Below are positions 14,018 through 22,399 of a DNA stretch of 23,330 nucleotides, in pieces. The notes under the pieces were generated by a model that saw only the letters and a list, made by a program, of their open reading frames with translations, was not told the DNA's origin and did no database searches. The stretch is from CAYQLT01 sp964418425. Lineage in GTDB: Bacteria > Bacillota > Limnochordia > Limnochordales > Geochordaceae. A program made the position numbers and the translations under genes. Each line of letters opens with the position of its first letter. Position 1 is the stretch's first letter. Location: NCBI GenBank assembly GCA_964418425.1, contig CAYQLT010000041.1, positions 1-23,330 of the forward strand. The letters are read 5' to 3'.

Positions 14018-14818
14018 ATGGAGCGTCCGGCGAAGATCGTGGTGCGTAACCTGTGTAAGGTCTTTCACGCCCGGGGGCGCCGGGTAACCGCGCTGGAGGA
14101 CGTGAGCTTCGTGGTGCCGGACGGCACTTTCCTGGCCATCGTGGGGCCCAGCGGGTGCGGAAAGACCACGCTGCTTCGAATCCTGGCCGGGCTCGAGGAG
14201 GCTTCGTCGGGGCAGGTGACCGTCCACCGCAGCGACCCCGCCCGGCCCGTCAACTCCATGGTCTTTCAGGAGCAGTCGGTGCTCCCGTGGATGACGGTGC
14301 GGGAGAACGTGGCCTACGGGCTGCGCCTGCGCGGGGTGGACCGGGAGGCACGCTATCGAATCGCCGAACATTACATCCAGCTGGTGGGGTTGAGCGGCTT
14401 TTCCGAGGCGTACCCCCACCAGCTGAGCGGGGGCATGAAACAGCGAGTCAGCATCGCCCGGGCCTTTGCCAACGACCCCGAGATCCTGTTGATGGACGAG
14501 CCCTTCGCGAACCTCGACGAGCAGAACAAGATCCTGCTGCAGCAGGAGTTGCTGCGCATCTGGGAAGGCACCCAGAAGACCGTCTGCTACATCACCCATT
14601 CCATCGACGAGGCCCTGAACCTCAGCGACCGGGTGATGATCATCACGGCCCGGCCCGGCCGGGTCAAGGCGGTCATCGACGTGGATTTGGGGCGGCCGAG
14701 GGACATCGCCCGCCTGCGCAGCCACCCTCGCTTTGGGGAGCTGTTTACGACCATCTGGCAGGCGTTGCGAGAGGAGGTGGTGAAAGCGACGGTGGAGGAG
14801 GGCGTCACCGTGGCATGA
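14018..14818 (+). CDS. ABC transporter ATP-binding protein, SsuB/TauB-like
   Basis: This 266-residue ATPase energises the NMT1-type importer. All motifs are present: Walker A GPSGCGKTT (residues about 43-51), Q-loop FQEQSVLPW, signature LSGGMKQR, Walker B LLMDEPFANLD and the H-loop THSIDEA. The sequence around QEQSVLPWMTVRENV is typical of the nitrate/sulfonate/taurine ATPases. ATG 14018 has GGGGGGA 7 nt upstream; a longer in-frame form from 13931 would overlap the permease and lacks such a site. Confidence 0.92.
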   Translation: MERPAKIVVRNLCKVFHARGRRVTALEDVSFVVPDGTFLAIVGPSGCGKTTLLRILAGLEEASSGQVTVHRSDPARPVNSMVFQEQSVLPWMTVRENVAYGLRLRGVDREARYRIAEHYIQLVGLSGFSEAYPHQLSGGMKQRVSIARAFANDPEILLMDEPFANLDEQNKILLQQELLRIWEGTQKTVCYITHSIDEALNLSDRVMIITARPGRVKAVIDVDLGRPRDIARLRSHPRFGELFTTIWQALREEVVKATVEEGVTVA

Positions 14819-14836
14819 CCGTTGTCGGGTCGCCTC

Positions 14837-15930
14837 ATGCATCTTCCCATGGGTACTCTCTTTGCTCTGTTAAGCGCCCTGCTCTGGGCCTCGTACAACC
14901 TGGCGGTACTGCGGGGACGGGACCAGTTCGATCCCGGGGCCGGCTACCTCCTGACGCTGGCGATGAACGCGGGCGCCACCGCGCTGTTCACCCTGTTGCC
15001 GTTGCCCGGCGCGGGGGCCGCCGGGAGAAGCGCGGCGGCCCTTGCCTGTTTCGTGTTGGCGGGTCTGTCCACAACCCTGCTGGGCCGGTGGCTGTATTTC
15101 GCAAGCGTCTACGCGATCGGCCCCTCCCGGGCCAGCGCTTGGAAAAACGCCTCACCGGCCTATACCCTGCTGGTGGGATGGCTGCTCCTCAACGAGCGGC
15201 CCGGCCTGCCGACGCTGGCCGGGGTGGTGGCGACGGTGGGCGGAATGCTGGCCCTCGCCCGGGACCAGATGCGGGTCGGCGGGCTTGAGGGGCAAGGCGA
15301 GGCTTCCAGCGGGCGGCCTTCGCAGGGCCCGGCTTCTGGCAACGCCCGGGCCGGGCTACTTTACGGTATCGGCAGTGCTCTCGCCTTCGCCTCGGGTATT
15401 TTGCTGCGCAAGGCGGGCCTGAACCTCTGGCCGGATGCGGCCATGGGAAGCGCCATCGGCGCGTGGAGCGCCCTGATGGGGTGGCTTCCCGTTGCCGTGC
15501 GCCGTGGCGATCACCGCACGTTGCTCACCGCCAGACCCGCGGGCATGCGGTTTTTCCTGCTGGCCGGCGTGTTCAGCAGCATGGCCCAACTTTTCATCTT
15601 CTTGTCGCTGCGGCTGGCGCCCTCGGCGGTGGCCCACGCCGTCAGTTCCCTGGAGCCCATCTTCACCGTCATGCTGAGCCGGTGGTTGCTGCACGGCCGC
15701 GAGCGGCTCACCCGAGGCATGCTGAAGGCGGTNNNNNNNNNNNNNNNNNNNNNNNNNNNNNNNNNNNNNNNNNNNNNNNNNNNNNNNNNNNNNNNNNNNN
15801 NNNNNNNNNNNNNNNNNNNNNNNNNNNNNNNNGCCGGTGGTTGCTGCACGGCCGCGAGCGGCTCACCCGAGGCATGCTGAAGGCGGTAGCGGTGAGCACG
15901 CTGGGCGTCGTGCTCGTCAGCATCCGCTGA
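14837..15930 (+). CDS. EamA/DMT-family transporter, interrupted by an assembly gap
   Basis: This is a membrane transporter of the drug/metabolite (EamA) superfamily, with two repeated hydrophobic halves. The first runs GTLFALLSALLWASYNLAVL to TLAGVVATVGGMLAL and contains NASPAYTLLVGWLLLNERP; the second has LLYGIGSALAFASGILLRKA and SSLEPIFTVMLSRWLL. A 100-N gap (15733-15832) and a 55-bp duplication split the gene. If the N run and one repeat copy are removed (155 bp), the two sides join in frame and end with LKAVAVSTLGVVLVSIR, a normal family C-terminus, giving about 312 residues. ATG 14837 is chosen; TTG 14822 and ATG 14849 are alternatives, none with a strong ribosome site. The start lies 18 nt after the ATPase stop. 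The substrate is unknown. Confidence 0.8.
15678..15887 (+). repeat. 55-bp direct repeat flanking a 100-N scaffold gap (assembly artefact)
   Basis: Bases 15678-15732 and 15833-15887 are identical, and exactly 100 N (15733-15832) lie between them. Both copies encode the same part of the transporter (RWLLHGRERLTRGMLKA). Collapsing them restores the reading frame. The pattern fits two contigs that overlap by 55 bases but were scaffolded as if separate, not a biological repeat. Confidence 0.9.
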
Positions 15931-16020
15931 TGGCTCGGACCCGCCGGATGGGGACGGCTCGCGGTCGCAGGGGCTGCCAACCCGTGGGTGCGGGGCCGGC
16001 TCGCGGGCCGCAAGCTCTCC

Positions 16021-16049
16021 TTGCCGGAAGGGGCGCCAGCCCGTATAAG
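16021..16049 (+). promoter_or_regulatory. Predicted sigma-70-type promoter of chrA
   Basis: TTGCCG (16021-16026) and TATAAG (16044-16049) are spaced by 17 bp, in the 176-bp gap before chrA. The predicted start would lie about 50 nt before the ATG at 16107. No operator of the upstream regulon type is seen here, so the gene is probably outside that regulon. Confidence 0.5.
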
Positions 16050-16106
16050 TAACTGCAGGTGCGTGCACGGTCCCCCCGGAGCCCCGTCGCGAAGGAGGTC
16101 TTCTCC

Positions 16107-17441
16107 ATGGGCCCGCCGCCCCGTCCGGCATCCGTGGTGGCCGAAGAGGCCCGCGAGGCCGGTCGGCCCGGAAGGCTGGCAGAGGTTGCCGCCCTCTTTT
16201 TGAAGCTGGGGTTCACCGCCTTCGGCGGGCCGGCCGCTCACATCGCCATGATGCGACGGGAGGTGGTGGACCGGCTCCGCTGGGTGAGCGAGCGGCGCTT
16301 TGTCGACCTGTTGGGGGTCACCCACCTGATCCCCGGGCCCAACTCGACGGAGATGGCCATTCACCTGGGGTATGTGAGGGCGGGTTGGCCGGGGCTCGTG
16401 GTGGCCGGGGTGTGCTTCATCGTTCCGGCGGCACTCACTGTGCTGGCGCTTTCGTGGGCGTACGTGCGCTATGGGGCCACCCCTCAGGCTGCATGGCTCC
16501 TTTACGGCATCAAGCCCGTGATCGTGGCTGTCGTGGTTCACGCGCTGTGGGGGCTGGGGCGGACGGCGTTGAAGGACGCGCTGGCTCTGGCCGTGGCTCT
16601 GGCGGTGCTGGCAGCATACCTCGCCGGAGGACACGAGATCGCCCTGCTCTTCGGGGGCGCCGTCACGTACGCCCTGGCGCGGGCCATCCGGACGGGACGG
16701 CGGGCCACGCCGGCGGCTCCGGCGGTGCTGCCCGTCTCGACCGGGATGACGCCCTCGGGCAACGGGCCGTCAGGGTGGGCAATGGCGGGCAGCGACGGCG
16801 GAACGGGTGCAGCGAGCACGGCGCTGGGGGCCGCCGCGACTGGCGGCACTCTGGCGGCGGCCGCGGCGGGGGCGGCGGTGCCCTTTAGCCTGAGCACGCT
16901 CTTTCTGGTTTTCCTGAAGATCGGGGCCGTTTTGTATGGAAGCGGCTACGTGCTTTTGGCGTTTTTGCGCAAGGACTTCGTGGAACGCCTCGGTTGGCTC
17001 ACGGACCGCCAGCTGCTGGACGCGGTGGCCGTCGGGCAGTTCACCCCGGGGCCGGTCTTCACCACCGCCACCTTTGTGGGTTACGTGACCGGCGGCCTGG
17101 CGGGTGCGGCGCTGGCGACTTTGGGTATCTTTCTGCCCTCCTTCCTCTTCGTGGCGGCGGTGCGAACCCTGGCCGACAGCCTGCGGCGGTCTTCCTGGAC
17201 AGCGGTATTGCTGGACGGTGTCAATGCGGCGGCGGTGGCGCTGATGGCCGGGGTCACACTGGAGCTTGCCCGGGAGGCATTGGTGGACGGGCTCACGGGG
17301 TTGCTCGGGATCGGGGCTCTTTGGGCTCTGATTCGCCTGCAGGTAAACTCGACGTGGCTTATTCTGGCAGGCGCGCTGGCCGGGGCCGCGGCGGGTCTGC
17401 TGCCCGGTCTGGGGCCTGGTGGCAGGCCGGGTGGGGGGTGA
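16107..17441 (+). CDS. chrA: Chromate transporter, two-domain ChrA
   Basis: This 444-residue inner-membrane protein belongs to the CHR family, proposed to export chromate. It is the long form with two homologous halves: FLKLGFTAFGGPAAHIAMM with GVTHLIPGPNSTEMAIHLGY in the first (from residue about 31), and FLKIGAVLYGSGYVLLAFLRKDF with AVGQFTPGPVFTTATFVGY in the second (from residue about 268). A Gly/Ala/Thr-rich linker of about 50 residues joins them. AAGGAGGT is 7 nt before ATG 16107, which decides the start. Many CHR proteins are annotated without proof of chromate transport, so the substrate should be taken as probable only. Confidence 0.88.
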   Translation: MGPPPRPASVVAEEAREAGRPGRLAEVAALFLKLGFTAFGGPAAHIAMMRREVVDRLRWVSERRFVDLLGVTHLIPGPNSTEMAIHLGYVRAGWPGLVVAGVCFIVPAALTVLALSWAYVRYGATPQAAWLLYGIKPVIVAVVVHALWGLGRTALKDALALAVALAVLAAYLAGGHEIALLFGGAVTYALARAIRTGRRATPAAPAVLPVSTGMTPSGNGPSGWAMAGSDGGTGAASTALGAAATGGTLAAAAAGAAVPFSLSTLFLVFLKIGAVLYGSGYVLLAFLRKDFVERLGWLTDRQLLDAVAVGQFTPGPVFTTATFVGYVTGGLAGAALATLGIFLPSFLFVAAVRTLADSLRRSSWTAVLLDGVNAAAVALMAGVTLELAREALVDGLTGLLGIGALWALIRLQVNSTWLILAGALAGAAAGLLPGLGPGGRPGGG

Positions 17442-17614
17442 TGGAACCTAAGGGGGATTCCTGCTGGATCGGGTACGAAGGCGCCTGCTGGGCACGCCGG
17501 GCCCCGAGCGCCTGGAGCTTCGCCGTCCGGCTGTCGAGCCCGTGGCGGGCGCGGTGATGCTAGCCCTGCAGCCGGTGGCGGGTGCCGCTTGTGCGGCAGC
17601 GCTGTTGCGGCGAC

Positions 17615-17644
17615 TTGATGAGCAGTCCCGGCGGCAGGTATAGT
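17615..17644 (+). promoter_or_regulatory. Predicted sigma-70-type promoter of ccmEF
   Basis: TTGATG (17615-17620) and TATAGT (17639-17644) are separated by 18 bp, in the 246-bp gap between chrA and ccmE. The -10 box is identical to the one predicted for the oxidoreductase operon. The start would lie about 35-40 nt before GTG 17688. Confidence 0.5.
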
Positions 17645-17687
17645 GTTTTGAGCTTTCCGTGTCAATCGTTTGACGGGCGGGACGGGG

Positions 17688-18119
17688 GTGGCAACGTTGC
17701 GGCGCAGGGTGTTCACCCTTGTGGCGGCAGCGGCCGTGGTGGGGTCCCTGGCCTACTCCATCGCTGTGGCCGTGGACAGCACGGCTTCCTACTACGTGAC
17801 GGTGGCTGAGGCCCGCGAGCGGGCGCGGTCGCTGGCCAGCCGGCAGGTGAGGGTTCAGGGTGACGTGGTGGCCGGGTCGCTGCGGTGGGACCTGGCCGCC
17901 ATGCGGCTGGAGTTCGACCTGGCGGACCCCCAAAGCCCTTCGCAGCAGCTTTCCGTGCGCTACTCGGGAGCGCGTCCCGACGGCCTCGAAGAGGGCAAGC
18001 GGGTCATCGTGGAAGGACGTTTGACCTCGGGTCACTCCGTCGAGGCGAGCGCGATCTTGGTACAATGCCCCTCCCGCTACGAGGTCGAGGTCTCTAAGCT
18101 CGGATGGGGCCGACGCTAA
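17688..18119 (+). CDS. ccmE: Cytochrome c maturation heme chaperone CcmE, Cys-type
   Basis: CcmE carries heme covalently on the outer face of the membrane and hands it to the CcmF lyase. This 143-residue protein has a single N-terminal anchor (RRRVFTLVAAAAVVGSLAYS) followed by an OB-fold domain (YYVTVAEA, RQVRVQGDVVAG, RLEFDLAD, VIVEGRL). The heme-attachment motif near the C-terminus is QCPSRYE, i.e. CxxxY in place of the usual HxxxY. Such Cys-type CcmE proteins are known in archaea and some bacteria. GTG 17688 gives a normal length; TTG 17670 would add six residues. It is followed by ccmF after 62 nt and they are probably co-transcribed. Confidence 0.85.
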   Translation: MATLRRRVFTLVAAAAVVGSLAYSIAVAVDSTASYYVTVAEARERARSLASRQVRVQGDVVAGSLRWDLAAMRLEFDLADPQSPSQQLSVRYSGARPDGLEEGKRVIVEGRLTSGHSVEASAILVQCPSRYEVEVSKLGWGRR

Positions 18120-18181
18120 AGGCGGCACGCATGCAGGCCGTCACGCTCGGGCCGGAGTCCGGGGTAGAGGGGGCGTGAGGG

Positions 18182-20197
18182 ATGCATTCCACGCTCATCG
18201 GGCAGACCTGCCTGTGGCTGACCCTGGCTGCATCGGTCGGGTCGGCCGGCTTTTCCTTGTTGGGATGGTTGAGACGACGGCCGGCCTGGGCCCGGGCGGG
18301 GCGTATGCTCGCGCTGGTGGCGTTTGCCGCTGCCACGGTGGCGTCCGCGGTCCTGTTGGGGAGCCTCCTGTCCGATGATTTCTCGGTGCGCTACGTGGCC
18401 CAGCGCTCCTCCCGCAGCACGCCCCTGATGTACAAGCTGGGGGCCTGGTGGGGCGGGCAGGAGGGCTCGCTGCTTTTTTGGTTGTGGCTGCTTTTGGGGT
18501 ACGTGGCCCTGGTGGTGACCGCCCGACCTTCACCGGCTGCCGCTCCCATGTGGCCGGTGGCCACCGCGGTGCTGATGGCCGTGGCGAGCTTTTTCGCCGC
18601 CGTCACGACGGCCATCGAGACACCCTTCGTGCGGCTGGACGTGCCGCCCCCGGACGGCAGCGGGCTCAATCCGCTGCTGCAGTCGCCCTCCATGCTCGCG
18701 CACCCGGTGACGCTGTATCTCGGGTACATCGGGCTGGCGGTGCCGTTCGCGTTCATGGCGGGGGCGCTTTTGACCGAACGCAAGGATGCCGACTGGGTGC
18801 CGGTGGCCCGGCGATGGGCGCTTGTGGCATGGCTGTTCTTGGGGGCCGGGATCCTGCTGGGTGGGGAGTGGGCCTACAAGGAACTGGGGTGGGGCGGATA
18901 CTGGGGCTGGGATCCGGTGGAGAACGCCTCCCTGATCCCCTGGCTGTTGCTGACGGCCTACGTGCATTCCTCGGTGGCCCAGGAGCACCGGGGAACCCTG
19001 GCCCGGTGGAACGCGGGCCTTCTCGCCACAGCTTTCCTGTCGGTCATGCTGGGAACCTTCGTCACGCGAAGCGGTATTCTGGCGTCGGTGCATGCTTTTG
19101 CCGAATCCCCCTCGGGCCCATACTTTCTGGCTTTCGTGGGACTTTTGGCCAGCTTCAGCGTGTGGCTTTTGGGCAGCCGGTGGCACGCGCTGGGCTCCTC
19201 GCGGGTGGCTCCCGGGCCGGTGGTCTCCCGGGAGGGCGCCTTCGTGGCGGCCAACGTGGTTTTGGTGGCGCTGGCCTTCGCGGTGGGGTTTGGAACGGCG
19301 GTGCCCATCGTCAGCCGCTTCTTCGGGCCGGGTATCAGCGTGCAGGCACCCTATTTCGAGCGCGTCTCGGCACCCCTGTTTGCCCTGATGCTGGGCTTGA
19401 TGGGGGTGGCTTGGCTTTTGCCGTGGCGCAGCTCCTCGGGGGCCTGGCTGCGCCGGCACGTGCCGGAGCTGGTGGCCGGGGCAGGCTTTGTGGCGCTGCT
19501 CGCGCTGGGGGGTATCCGGCGGCCTCTTGTAGCGCTGGGGCTGGGTTGCGCGTTCTTTGCCGGCGTGGTGGCTCTGGGCGGGTTGCTGCGCCGGGCCCGG
19601 GTGCGGGGGCGGGCCGGCTCGGTGGGGCTGTGGCAGGCGGCAGGGGGTCTCCTGGCGCACCTGGGCGTGGCGCTGGTGGCCGTGGCGGCGGTGGCTTCGA
19701 CGGGGTTCCAGGTGGGGGTTACCCGCACCCTGGAGGTGGGCAAGACCGCCACGCTGGCCGGCTACACCCTGCGCTACGATGGGCTGGCGATGCGCAGGGT
19801 GCCGGGTGCCACCGAGGTCTTCGCCAGGTTGGAGGTCTTCCAGGGCGACCGCTACGCCGGCCGGCTGCAGCCGGGCCGGCGGTTCTATGAGGGAGAGGCG
19901 GCTCGCTTTGGCCCCACCACCGAGGTGGCGGTGCGTCGGTATCTGCACGGGGACCTTTACGTGGCTCTGGCGGGCTGGGACGACGAGGCCGCCGGCGGAC
20001 GCGCTGCTTTCGAGATGTACTTCAACCCCCTGGTGAGCTGGATGTGGGTGGGAGGGCTTTTGACGCTGGCGGGGACGACGCTGGCGCTGGCCACCCGGCG
20101 GGGCGAGTCGCCGCAGCGTGCCGCTCGCGAGCAGGTGGTGCGAGAGGCGCTGCGGGCGGTCTCCGTGGCTGCGGCGGGTCGAGCGTTGCCCTCGTGA
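18182..20197 (+). CDS. ccmF: Cytochrome c maturation heme lyase CcmF
   Basis: This polytopic membrane protein of 671 residues, close to the usual CcmF size, attaches heme to apocytochrome c. It has many hydrophobic segments, the heme-handling tryptophan-rich WWD motif GWGGYWGWDPVENASL (residues about 238-253), and conserved His residues flanking it, for example in LAHPVTLYLGYIG and AYVHSSVAQEH. The C-terminal third holds the soluble domain (GYTLRYDGLAMRRV to VRRYLHGDLYV) before the last hydrophobic segment. The ATG has GAGGG just upstream. No ccmA-D, ccmG or ccmH is present in the window, so the rest of the system must be encoded elsewhere. The organism should thus make c-type cytochromes. 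Confidence 0.92.
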   Translation: MHSTLIGQTCLWLTLAASVGSAGFSLLGWLRRRPAWARAGRMLALVAFAAATVASAVLLGSLLSDDFSVRYVAQRSSRSTPLMYKLGAWWGGQEGSLLFWLWLLLGYVALVVTARPSPAAAPMWPVATAVLMAVASFFAAVTTAIETPFVRLDVPPPDGSGLNPLLQSPSMLAHPVTLYLGYIGLAVPFAFMAGALLTERKDADWVPVARRWALVAWLFLGAGILLGGEWAYKELGWGGYWGWDPVENASLIPWLLLTAYVHSSVAQEHRGTLARWNAGLLATAFLSVMLGTFVTRSGILASVHAFAESPSGPYFLAFVGLLASFSVWLLGSRWHALGSSRVAPGPVVSREGAFVAANVVLVALAFAVGFGTAVPIVSRFFGPGISVQAPYFERVSAPLFALMLGLMGVAWLLPWRSSSGAWLRRHVPELVAGAGFVALLALGGIRRPLVALGLGCAFFAGVVALGGLLRRARVRGRAGSVGLWQAAGGLLAHLGVALVAVAAVASTGFQVGVTRTLEVGKTATLAGYTLRYDGLAMRRVPGATEVFARLEVFQGDRYAGRLQPGRRFYEGEAARFGPTTEVAVRRYLHGDLYVALAGWDDEAAGGRAAFEMYFNPLVSWMWVGGLLTLAGTTLALATRRGESPQRAAREQVVREALRAVSVAAAGRALPS

Positions 20198-21300
20198 CGC
20201 CGCCTGCGATGGCAGGCTTCCGGATAGAGCGGGTCGTCTGGCAAAGCGCCCGGCAGTTGGCCGATGAGGCCGAGAAGGTGGCGGGGTGGACCCGGGAGGC
20301 GTTCGGGGTGCCCGGGCGGTTTGCCGGGGCCTTGCCTGCGCCGGACGGGGTGGGCGAGAGCGCCCGGGCGGTTCTCGAAGATGTGGCCCGCGGGGCGATC
20401 ATCTGGGTGGCCCGGGCCCGTTCGGGCACGGTGGCCGGGGTGGTCCGGGCGATCCCGGCGGGCGAGGGGTGTTGGGAACTCAAACGGCTGGGCGTGTGCC
20501 CGTCTTTCCGCGGCCAGGGGCTGGGTGCAGCGCTGGTGCGGGCGGTGGAACAGGAAGCCGTCCGGGCCGGCATCCGCCAGCTCACGCTGCGCTGTTCCGT
20601 AGAACGCTTGCTCCCCCCGTTTTACGCGAACCTGGGCTACCGGGTGGTGGCGCTGCAGGCGCACCCATCCAAGCCGACCACCGTGGCGACCATGCAGCGC
20701 ATGGCGGTGCCGACCATACAGCGGGGGGCGAAAGCCGGCGGCACTCCGGACAGAGGGACTCCATGGGATCGTCTGGGCGTCTGTCGAGGGGTGCTGCCGC
20801 AAGGTGGCGTGTACGTCGTGTGGCTGTGGCTGGGGCGTGAGCGTCGGCTCCCTGTCCCCTCCCCGGCGGGTGTGCGGGTGAAGCCCGGGCTTTACGCCTA
20901 CGTCGGCTCCGCGCAGCGAAGCCTGCCGGGGCGCTTGCGCCGCCACCTCTACGGGTCGCGCCGCCTGCGCTGGCATATGGACCACCTGCGGCGGTACGCG
21001 AGGCCCGTGGGCGTGGACGTGTGGGCGGATGCCGGTCGGCCCGACGAGTGCCGCCTGGCCCGGGCCCTGGCGGAACAAGCCGAGGTCTTTTGCAATGCGG
21101 AGCCGGACGGCCACGGGCCCATCGTCCCGGGGTTTGGCGCCTCCGATTGCTCTTGCCCCGCACACCTGGTCAGATTCGGCGTTCGCCCGCAGGAGGTGCA
21201 GGCCTTTGTGTCGCCCCGCCGCGCACAGCCGCAGCTGGTGTGCGCCGTGCGGCTGCCGGCGGGCGAGGAGGATTTTGCCGGCCACCGCCGAAGGGGTTGA
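20194..21300 (+). CDS. GNAT N-acetyltransferase fused to a DUF123 (GIY-YIG-like) domain
   Basis: This protein of about 368 residues has two unrelated domains in one uninterrupted frame. Residues about 5-165 are a GNAT acetyltransferase with the acetyl-CoA motif VCPSFRGQGLGAALV and a late LPPFYANLGYRVV. Residues about 195-335 are a DUF123 domain: GGVYVVWLWLG, KPGLYAYVGSAQRSLPGRLRRHL, RWHMDHLRRYA, DECRLARALAE and GFGASDCSCPAHLVRFG. DUF123 proteins are GIY-YIG-like and are sometimes fused to endonuclease III in archaea. The GTG start forms a GTGA overlap with the stop of ccmF; ATG 20209 is an alternative. The acceptor and nucleic-acid target, if any, are unknown. Confidence 0.8.
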   Translation: MTPPAMAGFRIERVVWQSARQLADEAEKVAGWTREAFGVPGRFAGALPAPDGVGESARAVLEDVARGAIIWVARARSGTVAGVVRAIPAGEGCWELKRLGVCPSFRGQGLGAALVRAVEQEAVRAGIRQLTLRCSVERLLPPFYANLGYRVVALQAHPSKPTTVATMQRMAVPTIQRGAKAGGTPDRGTPWDRLGVCRGVLPQGGVYVVWLWLGRERRLPVPSPAGVRVKPGLYAYVGSAQRSLPGRLRRHLYGSRRLRWHMDHLRRYARPVGVDVWADAGRPDECRLARALAEQAEVFCNAEPDGHGPIVPGFGASDCSCPAHLVRFGVRPQEVQAFVSPRRAQPQLVCAVRLPAGEEDFAGHRRRG

Positions 21301-21379
21301 GCCGGGTGGCGCCTTGAGACGGTCCGCCCGTTCGATTTTCTCTCCCTGCACAAACTTCGGATCAGTGGGGGTGGCGCGG

Positions 21380-22399
21380 GTGTTGTCCGGGAGGCAGGCG
21401 CGTTGGTTTGTGGCGTTGGCGGCGCTCTTGGCCCTCGGCGTGGGTTTGCCCGCCGGGGCGGGAACCCTGGATAAGGTGTTGCAGCGGGGACGGCTCATCT
21501 GCGGGGTCAACGGCGGCCTTCCGGGCTTCAGTTATCTGAATCCCGACGGGTCGTGGTCCGGTTTCGACGCCGATTACTGCCGCGCCGTGGCGGCTGCGGT
21601 TCTGGGCAACGCGCAGGCGGTGGAGTTCGTGCCGCTAACGGCCGCCCAACGGCTTCCCGCGGTTCAGACCGGCGAGGTGGACGTGTTGATCCGAAACACC
21701 ACCTGGACCCTTCTGCGGGACACGGACAATCGCCTCAACTTCGCTCCGCCGACGTTTTACGACGGCCAGGGGTTCATGGTGCGCCGAAATACGGGCGTGA
21801 AGGAGCTCAGGGACCTGGCGGGGGCCAGCATATGCGTGCAGACCGGCACCACCACCGAGCTCAATCTGGCCGACACCATGCGCTCGCTCAAGATCCCGTT
21901 CACGCCCGTGGTCTTCGATGAGATAGACACCACTTACAACGCCTACGAGCAGGGGCGCTGCGACGCCGTGACCAGCGACAAGTCCCAGCTGGCGGCCCGT
22001 CGCACCATCATGCGAAACCCGCAGGAGCACGTAATCCTGGAGGCGACCATCTCCAAAGAGCCCCTGGCTCCAGTGGTGGCGCACGGGGATGACCAGTGGT
22101 ACGACGTGGTGAAGTGGGTCGTGTACGCCACATTCTTCGCCGAAGAGTATGGGATCACCAGCGCCAACGTGGAGCAGTTTCGAACCAGCTCCAACCCTGA
22201 GATCCGGCGCTTTGTGGGCGCCGAGGGCAACCTGGGCCGCGCGCTGGGGTTGCGGCCCGACTGGGCGGTGCAGGTGATCCGGGCGGTGGGCAACTACGGG
22301 GAGATCTACGACCGCAACCTCACGCCGCTCGGATTGCCGCGAGGCCTCAACCGGCCTTACTCGGCGGGCGGCCTTTTGTATGCGATGCCGTTCCGATGA
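21380..22399 (+). CDS. aapJ: General amino-acid ABC transporter substrate-binding protein, AapJ-like
   Basis: This 339-residue binding protein for L-amino acids has a signal peptide (WFVALAALLALGVGLPAGAG) without a lipobox Cys. The mature part has the AapJ/BztA signature: GTLDKVLQRGRLICGVNGGL, SGFDADYCRAVAAAVLG, VDVLIRNTTWTLLRDT, YDGQGFMVRRNTGV, QTGTTTELNLAD and DAVTSDKSQLAARR. GTG 21380 is chosen because GGGGGTGG lies just upstream; GTG 21371 and GTG 21365 are in frame and possible. The stop overlaps the start of the permease gene (ATGA). Confidence 0.88.
   Translation: MLSGRQARWFVALAALLALGVGLPAGAGTLDKVLQRGRLICGVNGGLPGFSYLNPDGSWSGFDADYCRAVAAAVLGNAQAVEFVPLTAAQRLPAVQTGEVDVLIRNTTWTLLRDTDNRLNFAPPTFYDGQGFMVRRNTGVKELRDLAGASICVQTGTTTELNLADTMRSLKIPFTPVVFDEIDTTYNAYEQGRCDAVTSDKSQLAARRTIMRNPQEHVILEATISKEPLAPVVAHGDDQWYDVVKWVVYATFFAEEYGITSANVEQFRTSSNPEIRRFVGAEGNLGRALGLRPDWAVQVIRAVGNYGEIYDRNLTPLGLPRGLNRPYSAGGLLYAMPFR

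Noticed and set aside
15678..15887. 55-bp direct repeats as a mobile-element duplication
   Set aside because: They abut an exact 100-N gap and lie in the same place of one gene; an assembly overlap explains them fully.
17688..18119. CcmE broken by loss of its heme-binding His
   Set aside because: The Cys in CPSRY at that position matches the known Cys-type CcmE variant, and the rest of the protein is intact.
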